A stretch of DNA of 64,000 nucleotides from Devosia limi DSM 17137. GTDB lineage: Bacteria > Pseudomonadota > Alphaproteobacteria > Rhizobiales > Devosiaceae. The stretch lies in assembly GCF_900128975.1 (NCBI RefSeq), contig NZ_FQVC01000004.1, positions 253,423 to 317,422 on the forward strand. The letters run 5' to 3'. Numbering within the stretch: the first letter of the stretch is position 1; every line of letters begins with the position of its first letter. The translations under genes were made by a program, and so were the position numbers. Shown piece after piece: positions 18,959 through 27,318 of this stretch. Below the pieces are notes generated by a model. The model saw only the letters and a program-made list of their open reading frames with translations. It searched no databases and had not been told where the DNA came from.

Positions 18959-19969
18959 CTACTTCGCCGCATCCCCTGTCAGCTTGGTCAGCTCGGGAAT
19001 GAAATCACGGACCATGGGCTGGGGCTGGGTCTCGAACGGCAATGGCCGCACCACGCGCATGGCGGCGATGCCGACGCGGACGGTCATCAGGCCATTGACC
19101 ACGCCTTCGCCGAGGCGGGCGGAGAGTTTGGCGGCGAGGCCCTGGCCGACCAGTTGCTCGACAATGCCGTCAGTGAGCACCAGGCCGCCGGTGACGGCGA
19201 GATGGGCGAGGATGGCTCCGGTGAGCCGCCAGAAGCCAAAGAAGCCTGGGCGGGCCCCGTAGAGGGCTGCAATGGCCCCGGCGAGGCGGATGCTCTCATA
19301 GATCACGAAGGCGATGTCGACGAGGGCGCGGGGCGACACGGCGGTCACCAGGGCCACGCGGCGGGCGCTGGCGGCGGTCAGGGCCTTGGCACGGGCGTCG
19401 AGCGGGGCCATCAGCGTGCGCTCGGCCAGCGCCACCACTTCATGGCCATCGAACATGTGCGGCACGTTATCGGCCACCGATTGGCGCGCCCGCGCCAGAT
19501 CGGCGCGGGCGGCGTAGATATGTTCAAGGCTGGTCACCACGCCCTTGGCGCGGTCCGGGTCATTCTCGGCGGTGGCGAGCGCAGCGTCGCGTTTGAGGGC
19601 ATCCAGCACCTTGAGACGGCGCAATGCGAGCACTTCGCGGGCGGCGAGGATAACCACGGCGACGAGGAAAATCCCTAGCACGCCGAGGCCGGCCCAGCCG
19701 AGCCATGCATTGGTGGCAAAGAGATCGCTGATCAGCCGGTCGGCGGCGAGCGCCAGTCCGGCCGAGAGCAGGATGCCGCCGGCGGTCCAGGCGGCGCGGG
19801 CCGCCCAGCCCATCGGCCGTGGTGGCGGCGCGATCAGGGTTTCGTCCAGATCGGGATCGAAGGCGGGCTCGACGATTTCGACCTTGGCCGGCTCGAAGGC
19901 GCGGGGCGCGCGGACGAGGGCATTGTCATCAGCGGCGACAGCGGTGGGACGGGCGATGGGGCGTTTCAT
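18959..19969 (-). CDS. TIGR01620/DUF697 (YcjF-like) inner-membrane protein
   Basis: This 336-residue protein has a Pro-rich cytoplasmic N-terminus, two transmembrane helices (about 55-75, AAWTAGGILLSAGLALAAD; and 88-110, GWAGLGVLGIFLVAVVILAA), and a C-terminal helical hydrophobic domain (ALVDIAFVIYESIRLAGAI ... FWRLTGAILAHLAVTGGLVL). Order and length match the YcjF/TIGR01620 family. The start overlaps the stop of the YcjX gene by four bases (ATGA type), so the two proteins are made together. The YcjX-YcjF pair is often linked to envelope stress. Its biochemical role is not established. Confidence 0.9.
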   Translation of the reverse strand: MKRPIARPTAVAADDNALVRAPRAFEPAKVEIVEPAFDPDLDETLIAPPPRPMGWAARAAWTAGGILLSAGLALAADRLISDLFATNAWLGWAGLGVLGIFLVAVVILAAREVLALRRLKVLDALKRDAALATAENDPDRAKGVVTSLEHIYAARADLARARQSVADNVPHMFDGHEVVALAERTLMAPLDARAKALTAASARRVALVTAVSPRALVDIAFVIYESIRLAGAIAALYGARPGFFGFWRLTGAILAHLAVTGGLVLTDGIVEQLVGQGLAAKLSARLGEGVVNGLMTVRVGIAAMRVVRPLPFETQPQPMVRDFIPELTKLTGDAAK

Positions 19970-21417
19970 GCGAGCCGGTCTCCGATCAGGAAGTCGAGGG
20001 CGCGGTCGAAGCGGACATGGGGCAGGACCAGGTCGCCTTCGGCATTGCGGTCGAGCTTTTGCGGCGGCACGAAGCGCAGGAAGTTGAGCGAGACCGGGGC
20101 GCCATCCTCGAACAGTGAATCCGGGCGCGCCGGCAAGTCACCGGGAAACAAGGCGATTTCGGTCTTGCCGTCATAGGTGATGCCGTCGAGGCTTTCCCCT
20201 TTCATCGGCGTGCCGATGATGGTGGGCAGCGTCTCGCCACCCTCCTTGATGCTGCCTTCATGGGTGGCGCGGATGGCGGCAATGGCCAGCGACTTGGTCT
20301 CGGCACCGGCAAATCGCGCGCGCTTGGTGGCATTGGCGACGAGGCGGTTGAGGATGCTTTCCAGCCGGTCATGGCTGGTGTGGTGGACGTGATCGGCCTT
20401 GGTCGCGGCAAACAGGATACGGTCGATCTTGCGCACGAAAGGGCGGAGCAGGACATTGGTTTCGCCCTGGCGGAAGCAGGCCAGCACCGAGGTCAGCGCG
20501 GTTTCGAGATCGGCCACGGCGGCGGGGCCGGCATTGAGCGCGCGCAAGGTATCGACCAGCACGATCTGGCGGTCGAGCCGGGCGAAGTGATCGCGGAAAA
20601 AGGGGCGAACCACCTGGTCCTTGTAAGCCTCGTAGCGGTGCTCCAGCATGGCATAGAGGCTGGTGGAGCGCATGCTGTGGCCCTGTGCGGGGAGCGGCGC
20701 GAAGGTCAGGGCGGGTGAGCCTTCGAGATCTCCGGGCAGCAGGAAGCGCCCCGGCGGCAGGGTGGAGAGGGCGCCATGCTCGCGGCTGCGGCGGAGATAG
20801 TCGGTAAAGGCCAAAGCCAGCTTTTCGGCATCGCCATCATTGGCAGGCTTGAGCGGATCGATGCCTTCCAGCAATTGCAGGAAGGGCTGGGCTTCGCGGC
20901 CGGAGCCGGGGCGATTGGCGCGCTCCAGTGCTTCGGCGCTCCATTCGGCAAAGCTCAGGCCCAGCAGCGGCAGGTCAAGCAGCCACTCGCCGGGATAGTC
21001 GACGATGTCGAGATTGAGCGTCGAAGGTCCCGACATGCCGGAGAACCATTTGGCCGACTGGTATTTCAGCACGATGCGCAGCTGCGAGATGCGGCGGGTG
21101 CTTTCGGGCCAATAGGGCGTCTTGGCGGTCAGCGCCTCAAGGTGCTGCTCATAGGCAAAGCGCGGAATGGTGGCTTCGGGATATTCGGCCAGCCTGGCGC
21201 CGATGAAGCGGCCTTCGGTCAGCGGGGTGAAGCCGGGCAGGCGCCCGCCGGTCAGCAGGTTATGCACCAGAGCGGTGATGAAAATGGTTTTGCCGGCGCG
21301 GCTCAGCCCGGTCACGCCCAACCGTAGAGTGGGGGTAAAGCTACCGGTGGCGGCGTCGGCCAGATTGGCGAGGGCAATGCCCAGTTCGTCGACGATCTTG
21401 GTCGGATTTTGGGGCAA
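19966..21417 (-). CDS. YcjX-like P-loop GTPase/ATPase (DUF463)
   Basis: This 483-residue protein has a Walker A motif GLSRAGKTIFIT (about 36-47) and the DUF463 signature LNLDIVDYPGEWLLDLPLL, which supplies a Walker-B/G3-like DxPG. Further conserved segments are RQIVLVDTLRALNAGP and RILFAATKADHVHHTSH, the latter with a TKAD nucleotide-base motif. YcjX proteins are stress-linked GTP-binding proteins of unknown mechanism. It is encoded directly upstream of its usual partner, the DUF697 membrane protein, with a four-base overlap. Length is normal for the family (about 465-490). Confidence 0.92.
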   Translation of the reverse strand: MPQNPTKIVDELGIALANLADAATGSFTPTLRLGVTGLSRAGKTIFITALVHNLLTGGRLPGFTPLTEGRFIGARLAEYPEATIPRFAYEQHLEALTAKTPYWPESTRRISQLRIVLKYQSAKWFSGMSGPSTLNLDIVDYPGEWLLDLPLLGLSFAEWSAEALERANRPGSGREAQPFLQLLEGIDPLKPANDGDAEKLALAFTDYLRRSREHGALSTLPPGRFLLPGDLEGSPALTFAPLPAQGHSMRSTSLYAMLEHRYEAYKDQVVRPFFRDHFARLDRQIVLVDTLRALNAGPAAVADLETALTSVLACFRQGETNVLLRPFVRKIDRILFAATKADHVHHTSHDRLESILNRLVANATKRARFAGAETKSLAIAAIRATHEGSIKEGGETLPTIIGTPMKGESLDGITYDGKTEIALFPGDLPARPDSLFEDGAPVSLNFLRFVPPQKLDRNAEGDLVLPHVRFDRALDFLIGDRLA

Positions 21418-21536
21418 GCGGCTAGTCCCTCGTTCAGGCCAGAACGTAGGGGCTGGAGAGCGGAAAGCAAGATGGCAGTGGTGAATAGGCGCAAGGCGCG
21501 AGCCGGCATAGCCGCCGGCCCGCCCTGCTGCGTGGC

Positions 21537-22448
21537 CTATTGGCCGATTTCATCCAGCTCGTAAGGCGTGGTCTGGTAGATCTCGTTGATCCAGTTCTGG
21601 AACAACAGATGGGCATGGCTACGCCAGCGGTTCTCCGGCTCGGCGGTGACGTCGTCATTGGGGAACAGATTGGCGGGAAGCGGCGTATCCAGCCCGGATT
21701 TGACATCGCGCTCATATTCGTCGGCTAGCGAGCGGTTGTCATATTCCAGGTGGTTGAGGAAATAGACCGCGCGATGCTTGAGGTCCCCGAGCATGGCGAC
21801 GCCGATGTCCGCGTTGTCGATCAGCACTTCGAGATTGTCGCCCAGTGTCGTGCGGTCGATGTCGTTGTAACGCGATACCGGGATCATCGGGCTGTCGGAG
21901 AAGCCGCGCAGGAACGGCGAGCGGGTGTTGACCACCTGGTGGCGGAAGACGCCAAAGGCCTTGTGCTCCATGCGATAGCGCTCGGCGCCGTGGAAATGGT
22001 GCAAAGCGGCCTGCGCGCCCCAGCAGATGAACATGGTGTGGTGGACGTTGGTCTTGGTCCAATCCATGATTTCGATCATCTCGGGCCAGTAGCGCACCTC
22101 CTCGAAGGGAATATTGGCAATCGGCGCGCCGGTGACGATGAAGCCATCGAACTTCTCGGCCCGCACATCCTCCCAGGTCTTGTAGAAGGTGCGCAGATAA
22201 TCCTCGGAGGTGTTCTTGGACTGGTGATCGGTGACGCGCACCAGTGTCAGTTCCACCTGCAGCGGGGTCGAGCCGATGAGGCGGGTGAACTGGGTCTCGG
22301 TGCGCTCCTTGTTGGGCATCAGATTGAGGAGCCCGATCTTGAGCGGGCGGATGTCCTGCCGCGCAGCGCGGGTCGAGTCCATCACATAGACGCCCTCGTC
22401 CTCGAGCGTCTTGCGGGCGGGCAGGTTATCGGGAATGCGGATAGGCAT
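21537..22448 (-). CDS. metA: Homoserine O-acyltransferase (MetA/MetAS)
   Basis: This 303-residue enzyme acylates homoserine in methionine biosynthesis. The catalytic triad is visible: C142 (FICWGAQAALHHFHG), H233 and E235 (FLNHLEYD). The N-terminus MPIRIPDNLPARKTLEDEGV is typical. At position 111, where Glu favours acetyl-CoA and Gly succinyl-CoA in characterised members, this protein has Ala (GAPIANIPFEE), so the acyl donor is uncertain. No SAM-II riboswitch was recognised in the 68-base leader, though such riboswitches precede metA in several relatives. The gene follows the ATPase gene in the same direction. Confidence 0.95.
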   Translation of the reverse strand: MPIRIPDNLPARKTLEDEGVYVMDSTRAARQDIRPLKIGLLNLMPNKERTETQFTRLIGSTPLQVELTLVRVTDHQSKNTSEDYLRTFYKTWEDVRAEKFDGFIVTGAPIANIPFEEVRYWPEMIEIMDWTKTNVHHTMFICWGAQAALHHFHGAERYRMEHKAFGVFRHQVVNTRSPFLRGFSDSPMIPVSRYNDIDRTTLGDNLEVLIDNADIGVAMLGDLKHRAVYFLNHLEYDNRSLADEYERDVKSGLDTPLPANLFPNDDVTAEPENRWRSHAHLLFQNWINEIYQTTPYELDEIGQ

Positions 22449-22490
22449 GATGACCCTCTTTCGGGTGGTGCAATTCGGCGTGATGCATGC

Positions 22491-22518
22491 TGGCGCGTCT
22501 CCCGAAGGAGAACGCGCT
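22491..22518 (-). other. GC-rich hairpin between the ATPase gene and metA
   Basis: GCGCGTCTCC and GGAGAACGCGC are separated by a CGAA loop on the plus strand, which reads as a TTCG loop on the minus strand. It overlaps the ATPase stop codon. No U-tract follows, so it is more likely an mRNA-stabilising or attenuating hairpin than a terminator. Confidence 0.4.
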
Positions 22519-23383
22519 AGCGCATTCGCGTCTCGATCGCTGCGGCCATCAGGTCGACGAATTCGTCGCCGTCGCGGACCATGGCGAGATCGGATGCTTC
22601 AACCACGTAGCCGTAATTGTCCGCCAGCGCCTGGTAGCGCGGCAGCCGGTCATGCAGCAGTGCCTCGAAGCCCCAGGCGCCGAAGCCGGCCGGGTCCACA
22701 TCGCGGTCATCGCTGATATTGTTGAGCGCCTTGTACTCAGCCCATTTCTGCACGAGGAAGGCAGGGGTGTAATACATCGGCTTGGGGCTCTGCTTGAAGC
22801 GGCGCACCAGTTCGGCGGCGTCCTTGTCGGTGCCGCGAATGTAGAGCAGGGCAGTCGCGCCGGCCAGGGTCTGGAGCACCGGGTCGTTGAGGTCGTGCGG
22901 ATCGACCACCTCGATCAGCGAACCGCCGGTATCGGCGATGAAGTCGTTATAGCCATAGAGCAGCTTGGCGCGCTCGACGAAGTAGGGCACGTCGTGCAGG
23001 GCTGCGACTTCGGCGACGCGATGCTGCTCCTGACGGCGCTGGTATTCCTCCAGCGGCAGGCCGCCACGTTCGGGATTGCCGGGCGTGCCGAGATAGCTCG
23101 ACAGCGGGTCGAGGTTTTCGAAGGTGATGTTGGACGAGATATAGATCGAGTCCGAGCGCAGCAGATCGGCCAGGAACGGCACCTTCATGGCTTCGCGCTT
23201 GAAATTGTCGACGATGTACTCGCCCATATAGCGCGTGCCGATGCGGTAATCGGCTGAATAGTGAAACCAGTTGCTGGCGCGCAGCATGGCGCTCAGGCGG
23301 GTCTTGCCGACGCCGGCCATGCCGAACACGGTGACCGCCCGGCTTGGCGATTTCACGAACTCATCGGCGGATTTGAACAGCAT
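22517..23383 (-). CDS. P-loop ATPase of unknown role
   Basis: This 288-residue soluble protein has a Walker A motif FGMAGVGKTRLSAML near residue 20. The strand SLIEVVDPHDLNDPV near 170 could supply a Walker B acid, and ALLYIRGTDKDAAELVRRF follows. It resembles alphaproteobacterial proteins annotated only as 'ATPase'. The ATG at 23383 has a GGGGCGAAG ribosome site; an upstream start at 23443 would add a Cys/Arg-rich stretch with no ribosome site. It is divergent from flgE, but nothing in the protein links it to flagella. Confidence 0.75.
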   Translation of the reverse strand: MLFKSADEFVKSPSRAVTVFGMAGVGKTRLSAMLRASNWFHYSADYRIGTRYMGEYIVDNFKREAMKVPFLADLLRSDSIYISSNITFENLDPLSSYLGTPGNPERGGLPLEEYQRRQEQHRVAEVAALHDVPYFVERAKLLYGYNDFIADTGGSLIEVVDPHDLNDPVLQTLAGATALLYIRGTDKDAAELVRRFKQSPKPMYYTPAFLVQKWAEYKALNNISDDRDVDPAGFGAWGFEALLHDRLPRYQALADNYGYVVEASDLAMVRDGDEFVDLMAAAIETRMR

Positions 23384-23448
23384 TACGACTTCGCCCCGGC
23401 AATACGTGCCCCTGCGTTTAGAACACTTGCCCCGGCCACACAAGCAGG

Positions 23449-23463
23449 CGGCAATTTCTGCCT
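23449..23463. promoter_or_regulatory. FlbD-type (ftr-like) palindrome upstream of flgE
   Basis: CGGCA-ATTTC-TGCCT lies about 85-100 bases before the sigma-54 promoter of flgE, the usual enhancer distance. A second related element, TGCCG-N5-TGGCA, is at 23480-23494. The same CGGCA-N5-TGCC core recurs at 34564, 47902, 56123 and 56217. Confidence 0.5.
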
Positions 23464-23547
23464 GATGCCCGGACTCTCTTGCCGGGTTTTGGCAGCGCTT
23501 CGTGGCTCGGTTGGAAAATTATCCAGCAATATCAATGGCGTTCCGAC

Positions 23548-23564
23548 TTGGCACTCGCCTTGCA
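23548..23564 (+). promoter_or_regulatory. Sigma-54 promoter of flgE (flgE-flgK-flgL)
   Basis: TTGGCACTCGCCTTGCA matches the RpoN consensus, with GG (23550-23551) and GC (23562-23563) exactly 10 bases apart. Predicted transcription starts near 23575, about 43 bases before the flgE ATG. Confidence 0.8.
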
Positions 23565-23617
23565 TCGTTAGGCCTGAAATGCGTCGCAGGACGCCAATGG
23601 GGCTTACGGAGTTTTAG

Positions 23618-25396
23618 ATGGGCATTTATGGGGCTCTTTCCAGTGCAGTGACTGGCCTGCGGGCTCAGGCGCATGCGCTTGAGAACATCTCGGGCAATAT
23701 CGCCAACTCGCAGACCACTGGCTACAAGCGGATCGAAACCGACTTCATCGATCTGATCCCCGATGCTCCGCTGCGCCGTCAGGTGCCGGGCGCCGTGCTG
23801 GCGCAGTCGCGTGGCACCAATGACGTGCAGGGCGATATCAAGACGGTTTCCAACGAGACCTTCATCGCGCTCAACTCCAATGGCTTCTTCGTGGTCGAGC
23901 CACGCTCGGGTCAGTCCGATGGCGATCCGACCTTTGCCGGTACCAATTACTATACCCGTCGCGGCGATTTCGAGATCGACAAGGATGGCCTTTTGGTCAA
24001 TGGCGCGGGCTATTACCTCAAGGGTCTGCCGATCGATCCGGGTACGGGCAACGTTTCCGGCTCGGTGCCTGAAGTGCTGCGCCTGACCAATGCGTTCCTG
24101 CCTGCCCAGCAGACGCAGCGCATCAATTATCAGGCCAACCTGCCGCAGCTGCCGAAGACGGACGCCTACAAGCCGACCGTGCCGGGCAGTGAATTGCTGC
24201 GCGCTGCCGATTACGTTGCTGGCGCCACCTACACGCCGGCAACGTCGGTCTCGCAGGCGAACTTCCCGGCAAACCCGGCCGACCTGGTTCCAGCCGCCCC
24301 GGCAACGGCGCAGTCGATCACCATTACGGTGGCCGGTACGCCGATGACGTACAATTTCTATTCGGGCGGCACGGCGCCGACCAATACGAGCACCAATCAG
24401 TATATCGACGTCTCGGGCATGACGACTGCGGCTGAAGTGGCAACCGCCATCCAGACCCATATGGTGACGCGCCCCAACGCGGCCGGCGCGACGGTTGCTA
24501 TCGATGGCACTGGCAAGCTGCAGGTCACCATGCCGCCAGGTTCAGGGCATGCTCTCAAGGTGACCGGCACCGCCGGGATCGGCACTTTCACCGAAACGCC
24601 GGCGATCAGCTCGGTGCCGCAGGGCACGCCAGTCGACTCGATTTCGGCCAATCAGAACACGCTGTTTGAATCCAACTCCATCTATGGCGGCGCTATTACC
24701 ATTTACGCCGAGAACGGCGCACCGGCGCAGGTGATGATGCGCTGGGCCAAGGTCGATAGCTCGACCTCCACCCCACCGGGTGCCGATACCTGGCACCTCT
24801 ACTACGCGTCCAACTCCAATGCTGAAGGCAGCGAAGAGAAGTGGAAGCGCGTCGACGAGACCTTCCAGTTCGGTCCGGACGGCTCACTGCTGTCGCCCTC
24901 CAGTGGCGCCACCAATCTGGGTTCGGTCATCGTCAATGGCGTGGCGGTCAACAATGTCGAGCTGCGCTACGACACCAAGGGCCTCTCACAGTTCGCGGAC
25001 GTCAACGGCAAGGCCAACGTCTCGGTGCTTAACCAGAACGGCTATGCCGCCGGCGAGTTCGTCTCGGTGGCGATCAATGACAGCGGCCGCGTGGTAGCCA
25101 GCTATTCCAACGGCCAGCGCATCGACATGGCCCAGGTGGTGACGGCGCAGTTCAACGCCATCAACCAGCTGAAGCGCCTGGATGGCGGCGTGTTCGCCTC
25201 CACCACGGAATCGGGCGAGGCGATCTTCGATCTCTCCGGTTCGGGCATCATTGGCGGCTCGCTCGAAGCCTCCAATACCGACATTTCGGACGAGTTCACC
25301 AAGCTCATCGTGACCCAGCAGGCTTATGCCGCCGGCACGCGTATCGTCAGCACCGCCGACGAGATGCTGCAGGAAGCCCTGAACATGGTCCGCTAG
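23618..25396 (+). CDS. flgE: Flagellar hook protein FlgE, with inserted domain
   Basis: The 592-residue hook subunit starts MGIYGALSSAVTGLRAQAHA with the rod/hook signature NISGNIANSQTTGYKR. It ends with the conserved C-terminal helix LIVTQQAYAAGTRIVSTADE. It polymerises outside the cell into the universal joint. It is longer than E. coli FlgE (402): residues about 225-330 are an extra Thr/Ala-rich beta module (SITITVAGTPMTYNFYSGG ... ATVAIDGTGKLQVTM). It has a sigma-54 promoter and an ftr-like site. flgK starts 69 bases after its stop. Confidence 0.95.
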   Translation: MGIYGALSSAVTGLRAQAHALENISGNIANSQTTGYKRIETDFIDLIPDAPLRRQVPGAVLAQSRGTNDVQGDIKTVSNETFIALNSNGFFVVEPRSGQSDGDPTFAGTNYYTRRGDFEIDKDGLLVNGAGYYLKGLPIDPGTGNVSGSVPEVLRLTNAFLPAQQTQRINYQANLPQLPKTDAYKPTVPGSELLRAADYVAGATYTPATSVSQANFPANPADLVPAAPATAQSITITVAGTPMTYNFYSGGTAPTNTSTNQYIDVSGMTTAAEVATAIQTHMVTRPNAAGATVAIDGTGKLQVTMPPGSGHALKVTGTAGIGTFTETPAISSVPQGTPVDSISANQNTLFESNSIYGGAITIYAENGAPAQVMMRWAKVDSSTSTPPGADTWHLYYASNSNAEGSEEKWKRVDETFQFGPDGSLLSPSSGATNLGSVIVNGVAVNNVELRYDTKGLSQFADVNGKANVSVLNQNGYAAGEFVSVAINDSGRVVASYSNGQRIDMAQVVTAQFNAINQLKRLDGGVFASTTESGEAIFDLSGSGIIGGSLEASNTDISDEFTKLIVTQQAYAAGTRIVSTADEMLQEALNMVR

Positions 25397-25465
25397 GCGG
25401 ATCGCTCTCTGCGTGGTTCGGCCCAGGAGGGCCGGACCTGTACTCTCTTGTGAGGAGCCCAAGCA

Positions 25466-27307
25466 ATGGGTCTTACAACGTCGCTGAATAATGCCGTCTC
25501 GGGCTTGCGGACCAATCAGGATTCGCTCGATATCCTGAGCCGCAATATCGCCAATCAGGGGACGCCGGGCTATCACCGGCAGTCGCTGACCGTTGTCGAC
25601 TACAATTCACAGTCGTCCAGCTATGCCCGCACCGTTGGGGTCGAGCGGGCCTTCAATTCGAGCCTGCAGACCTATTATACGCGGCAGGTGTCAGACACCG
25701 CCAATTCCGGCGTTCAGGCCAATTATCTCGATCGCCTGCAGGGCTTCCTGGGCAAGCCGGGTTCGGCCAATTCGCTCGATACCGTCTATGGCAAGCTGCA
25801 GAATTCGCTGAAGAGCCTTTCGACCAGCCCTGACGACTACACCGTGCGCGCGCAGGTCGTGGCGCAGGCCCAGTCCATGGCCGAGACCCTCAACCGGCTC
25901 TCCAACAATATCCAGGGCATGCGGCAGGAGACGGAGGGGCAGATTGCCGCCAACGTCCACAATCTGAACGGCATGATGTCGTCGTTGCAGGAGGTCAATG
26001 CGCGTCTGCTCGATCTGGGCATGACCGATACCTCGCGCTCGGCCTTGCTGGATCAGCGCGATCGCCTGGTGTCCTCTGTTGCAGAGTTGATCGACGTTCG
26101 CGCCGACTACCGCCCCGATGGCACCGTTGCGCTGATGACCCGTTCGGGCGTCGGGCTGCTTGATGGCGGCGGCTCGACTTTCAGCTTTGAAAGCGCTGGT
26201 TCGCTGGCGGCGACCTCTGAATTCGATCACAATCCGGACGCCAGCAAGGTCGGCCGGCTGCTGCTGACCACGCCATCGGGCCTGCAGGTTGATCTGGTGT
26301 CTGAAGGCGTGCTGCAGGGCGGCGAGCTGGCGGGCCTGATCACGCTGCGCGACAAGACCCTGGTGGAAGCGCAGTCGCAGCTCGATGAGATCGCTGCCGG
26401 GCTGGCCCAGGCGTTCTCGACCGTACAGACGCCGGGTACGGAGATCGCCGGCGGTTTCTCCAGCGACCTGTCGGGGATGGCGGCGGGCAATGACCTGCTG
26501 CTCAAGATCAAGGTTGGCGGCGTCGAGCAGAACGTCAAGATCGTCAACACCACCGAGCCTGGCGTTGACTATCGGGACGCTGCCGGTAATCGCGTCATCG
26601 GTGTCAACATGGATGCCGGCGCTGCCGCAGCATCGGCCCAGCTGCAGCTGGCGTTCAACACGCCAAGCGCTGCGGGGCCGGCTCTGGGCATTACCGTCAA
26701 TGCCAATGGCAATGCGCTCGAGTTCACCGGTGACAGCAATATTGAAATTGCCGGGCTGACCAAGCGTGCGACCTCGCAGGGATTGCAGGGTGACGGGCTC
26801 GCCATGTCCCTGTTCGTCGATGGGGGCAATGCCTTTACCAACAGCATCAATGGCAATCCGCCGCAGAAGCTGGGCTTTGCTGCACGTATTTCGGTCAACC
26901 CGGCCGTCATCGCCGACAACCGCCTGCTGGTGCAGGACAAGGCCGGCCAGACGCTGGGCAATGCCGATCGCGCCAATTACCTGGTCGATCAGCTGGCCAA
27001 TATGAAATTCGCCACCGGCGGCGATGGCTCGGTCAACAACGGCCGGTTCCAGATGACCGGCAATCTGAACGACGTGATCAACCAGGTCATCAATTTCCAG
27101 GGGTCTTCGATCAACGCAGCCCTGACCAGGCGCGATGACCGGCAGCTGACGCTCGACACGGTGATCCAGCAGATGGATTCCGAGTACGGGGTCGATGTGA
27201 ACTCGGAAATGGCCCGGCTGATGGAGCTGCAGAACTCATACTCGGCCAATGCGCGGGTGGTTTCAGTGGTCAAGGAATTGCTCGACGCCCTGTTTGGCGC
27301 CGTTTAG
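25466..27307 (+). CDS. flgK: Flagellar hook-associated protein 1 (HAP1)
   Basis: This 613-residue junction protein sits between hook and filament. The N-terminus MGLTTSLNNAVSGLRTNQDS with ILSRNIANQGTPGYHR is diagnostic. The N-terminal coiled coil, a GMTDTSRSALLDQRDRLVSS segment and the C-terminal helix EMARLMELQNSYSANARVVS complete the family pattern. It has a good ribosome site (GAGGAG), and flgL follows after 11 bases. Length fits the family (about 550-650). Confidence 0.95.
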   Translation: MGLTTSLNNAVSGLRTNQDSLDILSRNIANQGTPGYHRQSLTVVDYNSQSSSYARTVGVERAFNSSLQTYYTRQVSDTANSGVQANYLDRLQGFLGKPGSANSLDTVYGKLQNSLKSLSTSPDDYTVRAQVVAQAQSMAETLNRLSNNIQGMRQETEGQIAANVHNLNGMMSSLQEVNARLLDLGMTDTSRSALLDQRDRLVSSVAELIDVRADYRPDGTVALMTRSGVGLLDGGGSTFSFESAGSLAATSEFDHNPDASKVGRLLLTTPSGLQVDLVSEGVLQGGELAGLITLRDKTLVEAQSQLDEIAAGLAQAFSTVQTPGTEIAGGFSSDLSGMAAGNDLLLKIKVGGVEQNVKIVNTTEPGVDYRDAAGNRVIGVNMDAGAAAASAQLQLAFNTPSAAGPALGITVNANGNALEFTGDSNIEIAGLTKRATSQGLQGDGLAMSLFVDGGNAFTNSINGNPPQKLGFAARISVNPAVIADNRLLVQDKAGQTLGNADRANYLVDQLANMKFATGGDGSVNNGRFQMTGNLNDVINQVINFQGSSINAALTRRDDRQLTLDTVIQQMDSEYGVDVNSEMARLMELQNSYSANARVVSVVKELLDALFGAV

Positions 27308-27318
27308 GGAGCACGTAG

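Noticed and set aside
22449-22516. SAM-II riboswitch before metA
   Set aside because: The leader is only 68 bases and shows a TTCG-loop hairpin but none of the conserved SAM-II pseudoknot sequence.
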